A DNA stretch of 64,000 nucleotides, taken from Neurospora tetraspora (Eukaryota; Ascomycota; Sordariomycetes; Sordariales; Sordariaceae). Position 1 is the stretch's first letter, and every line of letters begins with the position of its first letter. Shown here in pieces: positions 37,126-48,890 of this stretch. The stretch is from positions 434,001 through 498,000 of the forward strand of contig NW_026944383.1 in assembly GCF_033439725.1 (NCBI RefSeq), given 5' to 3'. Below the pieces are notes generated by a model. The model saw only the letters and a list, made by a program, of their open reading frames with translations. It had not been told where the DNA came from and did no database searches. Made by a program: the position numbers and the translations under genes.

Positions 37126-37297
37126 TATTAAATATGACAGTACGGAATTAATTGATTGAAGAGTGTGTGTAACTAACTCGCTCAGAAGGTATAGGGGGTG
37201 CTAGGGTAACCCAAATATGCCCAGAAATCAGGCAATATCAGGTGGCTGGAGCGCTAACCTCCATATGGTATGGCTAACACCACCCTTGAATCTGACA
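37126..37297 (-). repeat. Right LTR (5' LTR) of retrotransposon 1
   Basis: 172 bp, same length as the left copy. The inner end is heavily transition-mutated (TATTAAATA against TGTCAGATG) and the outer end retains CTGACA. It is followed by the GAAAG duplication at 37298-37302. Confidence 0.93.
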
Positions 37298-37302
37298 GAA
37301 AG
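37298..37302. repeat. Target-site duplication GAAAG, right copy
   Basis: Matches 30995-30999 exactly and closes the integration site of element 1. Confidence 0.9.
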
Positions 37303-38350
37303 CACTGGCAATGAAATCCAATCGTTCTCAATAGCGTCACTGCGACGCGACGATGATCTTTCCTATCTTGCTTTTCCATCAAACCCAAGGCATCTCCGGT
37401 GCTCATTTCCCCAATCTGGCGGAACGCTTCAGTTCGCACAAACACTTGGGGCACACAAGCACAACCAGCCTAGCTCCTCACGCTAGACCCCCCTCGACGA
37501 GGCACCCTCGCACGCCGAGCACCCTAACCGAGACCCCCACCCCCCCAATTTGCCGTCACCACTCATCACTCTCGATTCGATCATTGTCTTCCATCCACCC
37601 ACCTTGATGGTGTGCCGATACCTGTGCTCAGTGACGATACTCGGCGCCCGTATTCCGTATTCATCGGTACTCCTCCGCGCTGTTGCATGTACGATGCAGT
37701 CGCCAGGTACCTAGCGGCTGTTCCACTTCAACGTCAGGAAAACAGGCGACAATACGGCAGAAGCGCAACTCCTCTCCTCCCAGTCTCTTGCAAGACGCTA
37801 CATGGCCAGGACGACCGTGGGCGGGCTGAGAGCTGTCATTTCTCTCTTGCCTCGGGAAGCGGATAAGCAAGCCGGAGGTGATAGATCTCCTTTGGCTGCG
37901 GAATAGTCCCATCACTGCGTCTACCGGTACTCGCTACACTCGGTGCCAGGTAAGCTGACATCATTTCCGGCTTGTTGGACAGGTACCCCTAAATGAATGG
38001 CGACAAAGTGGTGTCCCCGAGATGCTCTGCGAGGTACTCTACTCGGCGGAAAGACCGGGTCTCCGCGTGCCGTTCCACGAGCTGTTGGTCTTGAACATCT
38101 ATAAGGCGCCTCGTGGAACATTTCAATGCCTTCTGCCGCCGATATACAGACCGCTTTCTGCTACGGTACCTAGATGTCTTCTTGCATGGCAGACGGATAT
38201 CTTCGCTAGATCCCGCAACAGTTCCATGTCCTTGACGGCTTGACCCCAGCCCAGCCAGTCCAGCCGACCCAGGTAGACCAGGCAAGGACCCAGAGCCCAG
38301 CTAGCACTCCCGCCATCCTTGCTGCAATATCCCTTGTCTCCCTCCAAGAG
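37303..38350. other. 1-kb island between the two retrotransposons
   Basis: Composition is ordinary (G+C about half), in sharp contrast to the A+T-rich elements on both sides. It shows no recognisable gene, and its open frames are short and family-less. If each LTR element is removed, the flanks join in frame, as discussed under findings. Confidence 0.5.
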
Positions 38351-38355
38351 CTTAC
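38351..38355. repeat. Target-site duplication CTTAC, left copy
   Basis: CTTAC directly precedes the left LTR of element 2 and is repeated at 43794-43798. Confidence 0.9.
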
Positions 38356-38533
38356 TGTCAGATTTACTGGTGTGATCTGGTTGATTGATTCTGTGTGTCT
38401 GACTCGAGCGCTCTGCTCTAGAAGGTCTGGGGGTTCTGGGGGTAACCCATATTTGCTAAGACCTGTAAATTAGGTGGCTGGGACTCTAGCATCTAACCTA
38501 TATTTGGGTAGAATACTACCCTGGAATTTAATA
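38356..38533 (-). repeat. Left LTR (3' LTR) of retrotransposon 2
   Basis: 178 bp. The outer end TGTCAGATTTACTGG is unmutated, and the inner end reads TTTAATA where the other copy has TCTGACA. Confidence 0.93.
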
Positions 38534-38544
38534 CACCCCCTCAC
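38534..38544 (-). other. Polypurine tract of retrotransposon 2
   Basis: Minus-strand GTGAGGGGGTG abutting the LTR, identical to that of element 1. Confidence 0.8.
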
Positions 38545-41500
38545 TTGCAGACCTCTAATTACTTCTTTGAAGTTAAAAGTGAAACTATTTATATATTACT
38601 TTCGTCTTTTTATATCTTCAATCCTAATATTTTATCACCTTCTTCAGTATTAGATTATCCTCTCCTCCACTATCTTTCCGCAGCGGTACTTCGGCTATGC
38701 CTAATAACTCCTTGAATTTATTATGTTCTAAAATACCCAATACTTTCATTAATCTATTTATTAGTATCAATTTCGTCTCCAAATATTCGATATTAAGTAT
38801 CTTCTTTTTAATAATCTCCTTCCTTAATTAGTATCTATAAATATTTATATACTTCATCTTTATATTAGAGGTAGGCGTTTCCTCTATAAGTACCCTAATA
38901 GTCTATTGGTTATTATATTATAGAGTAGGGATAGGGTTCTCTAATAGCTTTACCCCTAGAGTTGAAATTAACCGGTTTATAAAGAGAGTTTCCTTTATTA
39001 CTTTTTTAACCGTATATAATTTTACTTCTGTCGTTAATATAGTAACCATAGTCTATTTAGTTGTTCCCTAATGAATTATACTACTATATAATTTAATAGT
39101 AAGCTTTTATAAACTCTTGCGGTTATTCTTATTATTAGCAAACGAGGTATTAGAAGTAATTTTAAAATTTATTATTGCCGTTAAAGTAGAATCCCTATAT
39201 TTTCGTTATTCGAAAATATTATATAACCTTTTCGTTAGTAGTTATATAAGTAGGATTAGGATTATGATTATATCGAATTAAATTATTTAATGGGAAGGCG
39301 GTATTTAATCGAATATTAATTACTACATATAATCATAATCTTATATTAATTTAGTAAATATATATTTTTATATAGCTAGTAATACCTTTATAAGGGACTA
39401 ATTCTTTGTAGTTTATAGGTATTAGAGTAAGTCAATAATTGGATTTAAATAATTTTAAAATTTTATTAATATATACCTTTTAAAACAACTAAATCTATCC
39501 CTAATCTCAATTACGTATAATTTCGATATTTAGAAATTATTAGAAATTATTTCTTCTAGTTAGGTAATATTTTAATTATAATTCTATTATATACTTCTTA
39601 ATTCCCTCTATCTTGCTTTTATTAAATATAAAGACGATATTATCGACGTAGTAGAATATAAGAATATTATTCTTCTTTATAATATAGGGGTTTTTAAGAA
39701 TTGCTTCGAATTCTATCGATTTAAATATTCCGTTGAGTTCTCGTTGCTATAGTAAGGGTATTCGTTGGAGATTATATAATACTTCATTTAATTTGAGTAC
39801 TTTACTGGGGATTTAATACTTAGGCGATATACGTATATAAATCTCCTTATTAAGGAAGGTATTAATAAAAGTATTAATTATATCGTATTAAATAAATTTA
39901 AGGTTGAAATAAATAATTAGAGCGATAATAAATTTAAATAATTTCCGTGCTAGGGTAGAAGTATACGTATTTATTCCCGTCTTATTTTACTAATCCCCTT
40001 TTACGACGAATCTTACTTTATATTTATTAAATATGTTATTTTTATTGAATTTATAAGCGTATACTTATATATAGTCGAGGATTTATTTGCTTCTTACCTA
40101 CAGTACGCCCTCGTCGATTTTAATTTACGTTTCTATATCCTTATAATTTCATAAATAAGTTCCTTCTACTTATTTAAATAATTAACTAAATAGGTAGTTA
40201 TTAAGATTATTATAATATTTGGGTATGATTAGTAGATTCCGTTGGTGAACTCTATTGAGACGGCTATGTTTCGTAATTAACCGTTGTATTTCCGCCTTAA
40301 TAATTATTTTCCCGTTTATTTTAACTACTAACTATAATAGTTTACTAACGTTAAAGGTAGTTTCCTACGGTTTGTACTAATAAAAGTGCTTATTAATAGT
40401 TCGGTTAATTGAATAATTAGTATAGAGTGTGGTTAGTAGGGTAAATGGAAGTAATGGGTATAATCTTATAATGTATTCGATGGATATTCTTTTTATAGTG
40501 GGCTGCTGAATAGCGATTTTTTACAATTGATTGCTCTCCTCTTAGGAATCTTTTTAACGTTATTCGTAGTTTCGATCGAGGATGTTTGAAGGGAGTGGTT
40601 TAATATTTATATTATTGATGTTATTTTATAGTCTATAACCTTCTTTCTTTGGTAATTCGGATACTTTCGAGGGTTAATTATACGGTTCGTCAATTTTATT
40701 AAATAAATCCGCGAGTTCTTTACTATTTACTTGGAGGTCCTCTTTTAATTTCTTAAGATCTAAATTATAAATAATCTCTTTATTAAAAATTATATCCCTA
40801 GTTTAAATAATCCGATTTGTATATAAATTCTATATATAATAAATCGAAGTCGTTAAATAATCGAAGAAATTTTTTTTTTATACTTTAGGTAGATATTTTT
40901 AACGCCGCTACTCTTTCTTCTATACGGTATTTATTATAGTAAAAGCCTTATAGTTATAAACTTTGAGGTAGTTTAAATTTAGTTTACGAGTTTCTTATTG
41001 ATTATTTTATTATATAATATAAGTATAAAATTGTTCGAAGGGAGATTTCTAATTATATAAGTAATGAGGAGAATAATTAATGAAGTAAATTATTACGTTA
41101 GTGATTTCCGGCTATAAATCTATTAGGAATTTCGAACTCGTTAATATAGTATTATATCTTTCCTTAATAATTCCCCTTGAACGCTCTACTTTACCGTTTT
41201 ATATTTGTATATTAGGAGTAGAGGGTTTAAAGTTCGTTTTTTATTATGATAATTTGTATTTGACCTTATTGTTTATAAATTCGTTATTATATTCAAAAGT
41301 TTTAATTTTAATATTGTATCGGTACTATAATATATTAATATAAGATATTAGCGTAGTAATTATAGTGACCGTTTAACGATTTAATAAGTAACAATCCTAA
41401 ATATATCCGGACTATCGATAGGTGATAAGGAGAAGGTATTTAACCCTGTTAATTCCTTTATTAAATTCGAAGAAATTAATAGCGAATTTTTCTCTAGGTC

Positions 41501-43615
41501 TAAAACTTCGGTTTTTAATTATACAATTAATTTATTATTTAATTTTTACTATCGCGTACGCGTCGTATTTGATTGAGGGTATACTATATAGTTTTTAACT
41601 AGTAAGTTTAATTTTATTAATATTTTAAAGGTAGTTGATTATTTAGGGTCCTGGGTAGCCGAATTGTAAATACTACATTGCTACTAATTACTTAGAAGGG
41701 CGTTTCGTATAAGAATTAATCTTATAATAGTATATTATAAACGAGGCTTTAGTAAATAAAAGTAGGATAGTTTTGATGATTATTTAATTATAGATAGTAT
41801 TTAGATAATAAAAAAATAAACTATTAGACTTTCTTAGATAATTATTTAGTAGTTGGTAGTCCTAATAGAAACTTTGTCTTTGCAATTAGAAATAGAAAAT
41901 GAAATTAGTAGCGAAATTAGGGTAAAAGGCGACTTCTTTTAGCCGTAGCTTTAAGGGACCGTTCTTACTCTTAATAACGATATTAATTTCCCTAAACCCT
42001 TTAATTAATACTTAGGTATCGCCAACCTATAAAGAATTATCCGGATTAATATAATAAAAATAAAAGAAACGAATAATTTCATTAAGTATATAAAGAAAAT
42101 TATTGAATTTAAATATTATTAAATTCTTAAAAGAGTAAATCTTATTCTTAATTTAATATACTCCGTTAATTTAAAAGGTCATTCTATAGGAAAAATTTCG
42201 AATTGCGATAGGTAATTACGCGTTCTCCTCCTTTTTAGGAGCCTTTTCTTTACTATTATTTTTAATTACGATTCTCGTAACCTTTTTAGTAAGTTTAGGG
42301 TCTTTCGCGAAGTTAACTTTAATAATACGTTGGATAAAAGGGAATAGCTTTATAATATATTTTAGCTTTATATTTAAATTAATGTATTAATAATTCTTTA
42401 AAGAGTATAGTCCTCTCTCGTATACTTTATATATAAGGATATTAATTTTTTTACGCGGTTAAATTTCGGTTTTATTCGATTAGAATTTCCTTTTTCTTTT
42501 AGAGCCCTTAAGTTTCTTATTATTCTTACTTTCTTAATGAGCATCCTTATTATTAGCGGTTTTATTTTAGCCTTCGCTATTATATTTCTAATTATTATAT
42601 TCGATATTAATTTCGTTAATACTAAAGCGCTACAATATCCTCCTTTTCTAGTAATAACCCTACGTTTAGTAGTATTAATATTATATTTTTTAAAGTTCTT
42701 ATAGACGTCTATATATTTAAATATACTATTAGTTATCTCCTTATCGAACTTTTAAGCGCCTTTATACTACTTAAAACGTACGATTCTAATTGCGTTAACG
42801 AAATCAATATATTAAGAGCTAGCAACTTTAGTCTCCCCTATTCCTATAATTTATCCGTTATTTATAGCGGTAAATTAAGTTTGAAGCTAATTAATTTAAT
42901 TCTTAGGTTCTTTCGTTAGGATAGCGACGGTTTTATAGTACTACTTCCTAGCTTTAATTTATTTATCGATAGCCTTATAATTAGTTATATTTTTGATATT
43001 CTGGTACTATTCGTTAATTTATTATTCTTCTTTTATAGCGCTATCTTATAGTCCGTAATTAATTAATAATCTTATTTAAGTACGTACGGCCTTATTATTA
43101 GTTATAAATTCCTTTTAATCTTTCTTATTATTGGGGTAGAGCGTAAGCTCCAATTTAAAGATTTATTTATTAATTAGGTCCTTTTCGTTAGTGAAGGTAT
43201 TAAGTAGGATTTCGTTTCTAATACGATACTTAATAGGTACCTCCTAGAATTCCCTAACTTAATTAATAATAATACGGACGGTTATTCTATTATTAAAAAG
43301 GATAAACTCTACTTTAGCCTTATTAATACGAGTTCTAACTATTTTTATAATAGAATAATAGTTAGGATAAAGCTATTTCGGTATAGTAAGCTTTTTGATA
43401 GTATTTTAAAACCAATTCTTAAGTACGTCTAAATTACATTTTAATTAGAGTATAGGCTCCTAGCGGATCTAATCATCGCTATTTTTTAAATAGGCGACGT
43501 TCTCCTTAATATTATTAATGGGCTTTGAAAAAAATATTGTATTATTTTCGTATTGTTTATTATTAATTTGTAGTACTAATCATGGTATTGATAGGGCGCG
43601 TATTAGATTGTTAAT

Positions 43616-43793
43616 TATTAGATTTATTGGTATAATCTAGTTGATTGATTCTATGTATTTAATTCGAGCACTCTACTCTAGAAGGTCTGGGGGTTCTGGG
43701 GGTAACCTATATTTGCCAAGACCTGTAAATCAGGTGGCTGGGACTCTGGCATCTAACCTATATCTGGGTAGAATGCTACCCTGGAATCTGACA
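43616..43793 (-). repeat. Right LTR (5' LTR) of retrotransposon 2
   Basis: 178 bp. The inner end begins TATTAGATTTATTGG, a transition-mutated form of the left copy's start. The outer end retains CTGACA and is followed by CTTAC. Confidence 0.93.
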
Positions 43794-43798
43794 CTTAC
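43794..43798. repeat. Target-site duplication CTTAC, right copy
   Basis: Exact match to 38351-38355. Confidence 0.9.
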
Positions 43799-46700
43799 TG
43801 CCTCAGGGGTTTTAAACAACTTGATGGGGCGGCTCTCAGTGGACAACTCTCCAAAGAACCTGGAATCGTCGAATGGCGCCTTGAAGGGTAACGGTACCCG
43901 AGAGCCTGGTCAAGAGATCTCTTTACCCCATGGAAATACCCTGATAGGTACTAACCACTCAGTAGCAAGACAAGAGGAGAGAAGGCAGAGACCAACTTGA
44001 CATAACACGCCATATGCATGTGAATAGGAGCAACTGAGCAGCACATTGCCAACTCTTTTCTTCTTCTCGGACATATACCCTTCAAGAGAAGGAGAAATCC
44101 TTTCAGCCACATTCTCGAAGGATGCAGTGCTGTGTTTCGCAGCGACACTCGAGGTTCACCGCATCGCCTATTGACAATCCGTACAATTTTACAGCGTAGT
44201 ATTGAGTCGTCAGCACATGCATGAGAGGAAACGGCTCTGCATTGGTCGTCCAATCAAGCGGGTCGCCCGGTCGCCCGAGAGACTTCGAACGTCAACAAGT
44301 CTCAAAAAACACAAAAACATGTCTGGGATAGGGGTGCTCCTCAGTCATCTATCTGCTCCTGTGATGTATTCAGAGCAAATACCTCCGCTGGGTACAACGA
44401 CGCATTTTCTCGGTTCCGCGACGGAAGGACAACACTTTGGTAGTCGAGCGAGGTGTGGTCGGCCTCTCGATTCGAACAACCACGATCTAGGAACCAATGA
44501 AAACATCATGTTATCACGTAACCATCCGATCCGAAGTGGTTACCAGTCAGGCGACGGTTTGGCCCCCTTTTGACTGCATTCCGCACAGGATAGATCAATC
44601 ACGGGTGGGTACGAGATACATTTCCGCCTACGACTCCATCGCCCAGAAAACGAAGCCCATTGAGGTGCTTTGACCTCATCTCCGGAAGGCTCCTCCATGT
44701 CTGGCTACGTATCGATATTTCGCTCACGAGCAAAAGAGCAGTTCGGATAAGCAAACCCTCCAAGGCAGATCAAAGTAAAAGTCAGTATCTTACCACCAGA
44801 TATCGATCTTGTGGAGGCTCTCGGTTGCTAGGCACATGTAACTGAATGCCTGCAGCTTGCTGCCATCCTGAATGGCTGGTTTTAGCCCACATATCCCACC
44901 ACTCCCACGTACCACCTAGCGCTAGGTCATGATCCTTTGCGAACGATATATTCACTCGAGTGGGTAGTTGACATCTACACTACCTACCTTTTATGGCTGT
45001 ATCTCAGCTGCTTACTGATACCACAGAGGCCCAGATTGTCTAGTGAATGTGTTAGTTTAACGCAGTTGAAGTAATGGTATCTCGGATGTTCCGACAGTAT
45101 ACTACCAGAAATGGCGGCCATCAGTGATTTTCCTCTTCGAGATGGGACTCGGGATATCAACCGGCCTAATGATGGTCTTTCCCACATCTGTCCCTCAACT
45201 CCGTACCGACAACCGATATAGTAAGGTGTCTGATAGCAAGTAAAACCGACCTGGCCGGAGAAACGGCCAGCGTTCTGCCAAAGGCGCCGGTCTCGAGATG
45301 CCAGACGTTTCATAGCGTCTTGGAGATAACGATAGTTTTTATGTTCTTCAGCAGGAGATGGGCCTTTGTAGCCCTCCGATCGCCCACCCACACCATCGAA
45401 TTTACTCTTGACCGGATGTCTCCATCATCGACCATCGGCGATGACACGGAGGCGACCGTTGAATTTCATGCCAATGGACAAGAAGACCACGGAACCGCGC
45501 GACTATACTACGCTTCGGTTAAACGACCAAAAACAACATGACATTCGTTTCATACCCTTTTGGCCGAGGTCGCCTCTCTCCGAGACCAGTGATCCTGCAG
45601 CAATAGCTTGGTTTGAGTTTAGTCTGGTTTGACCGACAGTTCGAACGGTTGGTTAGGTGGTAGGTTTCGCTGCTGTCACCTTTTACTCCGTCGTAAAATG
45701 CGTTTCGTAAGTTCGTCGGCGATTGGACCTCGAACAGGAGTTGACCGAACGAGTTGCAGTGTACGTACACTATGCTCAATTTCACTCCAACAGGCAGCAA
45801 GCAGTTTCAAAATTTGGAAAAGAGAATACTGGTAGTAAATGGACTGAAGAAGACACAAAGAACTCGTCTCATTCTTATATATTAACAACATCTTCGATCT
45901 CTTTCTTGGACTGTGGTTCAAATAAACAGAACAAGCACCCTTGTCTTTCAAGGCCACCTCCCCCCAACCTGGCGGGCGGATAGGGAGACAAGGACAAGGA
46001 AGTTCATGTCGCCCTGACAGCCCTGGGACAGCCTGCCTGCTGCTGCCGCCACTGCTTGTGGTGGTGGTGATGGTGGTCGTGGTGCATCATCTCCAGGGGA
46101 TTATGGAGATGGGTAGCCTGGAGAGACCTGGGTGAATGGACGGATGGGGATGCCAGGAGGAAGGCACGATGCTACCTAACGTTCGCTAGCCAACTTCCCC
46201 CCTGCCTGCTCCAAACCGTTCCTTCCCCCTTTCACGTTCCCCAATCTCTGGGCGTACCTACCGACGCCCACATACCGCTGGGATTATGCTGGGCCGGCGG
46301 CGAGTGGGTGGGTGGGTGAGTAAGTTGAAGGGACAAGAGAAAGAGAAACGGAAATTTGGTGTAAATGGTTGTTAACTTCCTGTCAAATCAGATCAATCCT
46401 TGGCTGAACGAAACGAAAGAAACCGAACGAAACGAACGAACCATTCGTGACATCCTGGACTTGACACCGTACAGTTGAACCTCATTCGGCACCACTCCTC
46501 CGTCAGTCCTCAGTCGTCACCCACACCAACGGTAATGTAGGTACCTTCGTATCTCTCTTTCCCAAAATCCTCTCTCTGTGTAGGTACTAAGGCAACGCGA
46601 CAATGAACCGCTTCCCTTGATACTGCCGACAGAAAAGCACAATAAACACATCCGCACGTATCATGAACACTCCCAAGACACATTTTGCTCGTACAAGCCT

Positions 46701-48870
46701 CATGCTGTGAAGCCTCAGAAGGAACATGGATTCATGGATTTCCACGCGTGTCATCCATCCATCCCTTTCGATTTTCTTTCTGCATAAGCACTCACGGGAG
46801 GGAGGGATGAATAGATGGATGGGTGGGTTGGTAGAAAACGCAGAAAGTATGACAAAAAGAACTGAAGGATCGGTACCTCCTCTACATATTTGCCTACATT
46901 TGTTACTGTGTAGAATACATGCATGACTCGGGTAGGTTATTAGCAAGCCACAACCACCGCTGACGCCGCCCATGAAAAGAATCTCATATGATGTATTTAT
47001 TATAGCGTAATTTGCTTCTTTCGGGTTTCTTGGGCGAATCGGTGGTCAATCCGTCTTCATCATATCTTTTCTATCATCCTGTCATAGGTATACTAGACCC
47101 AGAGCCACCGTGACCGGGGAAGACGGGCAGATGGGGCCGCGAGTTTCATGGATACAAGTATGGACTCGCCACTCAGTTCTATTTGTACACACTTGCGCCT
47201 TCCAGCTTTCAATGTCTTTTATGTTTTGTTAGCGGAGGACGGACAGCGAGCAGACAAGAAGACCTCCGTTATTCATACTGTGTATATCCTCTCTTACAAG
47301 CCCGTTGGGGGTGTGAGAGGAAGAAGGGCTCTACAGGCAATGGCAGTACCAAGCGTCAAATCCATCAAAGACCTGACTCTTCCAATTTACACTTGTTGGT
47401 ATATAGCTATGTAGCCCTAGGTTTCTTGCGTATTTACCTGCTGACCTCGACGCCAGGCGTATTCGAGTGGCCCTCAAGAGACAATCAAAGGATGCCTAGC
47501 ATGGAAGATAGGTAATGTTGGTATGGATGAGTGTTGTCTGGTGTCTGGTGTCATCTCTGTTTGTTTTGAACAACACATTTCAAATGCCATCATAATATGA
47601 CAGCGGTGAGTGAGACGCCGTTACCTATCAACCTCCCTCTCTACCTTTAGACCTAGATAGTGGGAATATCATAGCATAGATGTACTCGATGGAACAGAAT
47701 GCCAATGAGCGCTCTCGTATGTTTACTGTAGAACGGTCCCCCCTACGGAATCAGGAAGTCGGAGACGAAAGAAAAGAGAACAGGAATGCGCATTGATTGT
47801 TCTCGATACCGTATGCAAACAGTTACAGGTAGATGGATTTAATTTTCAACTCAATATCGGTGACCGAAAGCGGTCACCAGAGCCCTTCTTTTCGGCCCGG
47901 CCTTGACTTTTTCTTCGCCGGTTTGGATGCCCGGAGGGAGAAAGAAAAAGTGAAAGTAAAAGATGTATTCGAACCTGTACTGTGGTAAGTAGTAATTTCT
48001 GCTATAAGTGCCAATGAAGAAAAGTACCCTAAGGTACCTCTAGCTAGCGAAGACGTGGCCGAAATCTCAAGAAAGGAAGGAACCTTCGGGCAGTGATGTG
48101 AGCGATGACAGGAAAGGGCCAGCCCGAACAATGCAGTTCCCCGTTACATAGTACACTCTCCTCAAAAGACAAGACGTATGTGATACTGCACCAAACCACG
48201 CCCCCTGAAATCCCGTCAGTGGTCTCGTGATTCCATTCGACGGACGTCAACCTTATCCTCTGTGTGTGTGTGTGTGGTGATCGATTGCCTCCCAGACGTG
48301 ATTACTTGCGTTAGGTACCTACGCAGGCTCGCAGGTCAAGCAGATCAATAAGTTTGACCCAGGTACTTGTAGCCTTCCTACCTACCTACGTTCCTTCCCT
48401 TCCTAATTTACCTACCGGAGCTAGAGGTAGGTAAGGTACCTTACTTACCGCACATCGCCGCAGCGCCTCGGTTGTGACGACAAAACATTTTCTCATCGGG
48501 AAGCCGACGGCCGGAAACATGCATGATGCTAATATAGATAGATGATGAGGGGAGGTTGGCGACATGATGGACAGTAGCAAACATCGCCCATTCACAAAGG
48601 CTAAGGTACCTTACCTCCTTACGTACCCGCCCTTTTGTTTCTCCGTTGATGGCCTGCCAGGCAGGCGGTGGCTGGGATTCATGGTTGTCTGGTTTTCTGA
48701 AGATGAGATACATGGGTTACGTGTTGTTGTTGTTGTGGGTAGTCGGTAAGGTAGTTGGAGGTAGGTATTTACGGGAATACCGTTGACACACATAGGCTGT
48801 CGAGTGCGCCATTGTAGACGAGCAGGACGAGGACAAGGAATTAAGAGGACAAGAATACAAGGAAGACAAG

Positions 48871-48890
48871 CAGAGAGAGAGAGAGAGAGA
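48871..48890. repeat. Microsatellite (GA)n
   Basis: A perfect dinucleotide tract on the plus strand in non-coding sequence. Confidence 0.9.

Larger units (their letters stand above)
31000..37297 (-). mobile_element. Ty1/copia-type LTR retrotransposon 1, RIP-mutated, inactive
   Basis: A complete element of 6298 bp with 172-bp LTRs and a GAAAG target-site duplication. Orientation is minus: the polypurine tract GTGAGGGGGTG lies next to the left LTR when read on the minus strand. A reverse-transcriptase active-site remnant at 32271-32282 reads YVNN on the minus strand, the copia YVDD with both Asp codons turned to Asn. The interior is very A+T-rich and full of stops in all frames, so no protein is made. 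The gag side is at the right, where minus-strand acidic stretches remain near 36.6 kb. The two LTRs differ only by transitions (about 28 in 172), with no indel. A 783-bp solo LTR is nested inside; without it the element is 5510 bp, close to element 2. Confidence 0.92.
38356..43793 (-). mobile_element. Ty1/copia-type LTR retrotransposon 2, RIP-mutated, inactive
   Basis: A complete element of 5438 bp with 178-bp LTRs and a CTTAC duplication. The minus-strand polypurine tract is at 38534-38544. A reverse-transcriptase core remnant at 39639-39650 reads YVDN on the minus strand, the copia YVDD with the second Asp codon mutated. The interior is A+T-rich with stops throughout, so it is not translated. 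LTR differences (about 22 in 178) are all transitions. Its LTRs share blocks with element 1: TGTCAGAT, TTGATTGATT, GGTAACCCA, ATCAGGTGGCTGG and GAATCTGACA. The two therefore belong to related families in the same orientation. Confidence 0.92.

Noticed and set aside
44984-45391. 135-codon minus-strand frame
   Set aside because: No recognisable domain; it is flanked by stop-rich sequence without plausible splice sites.
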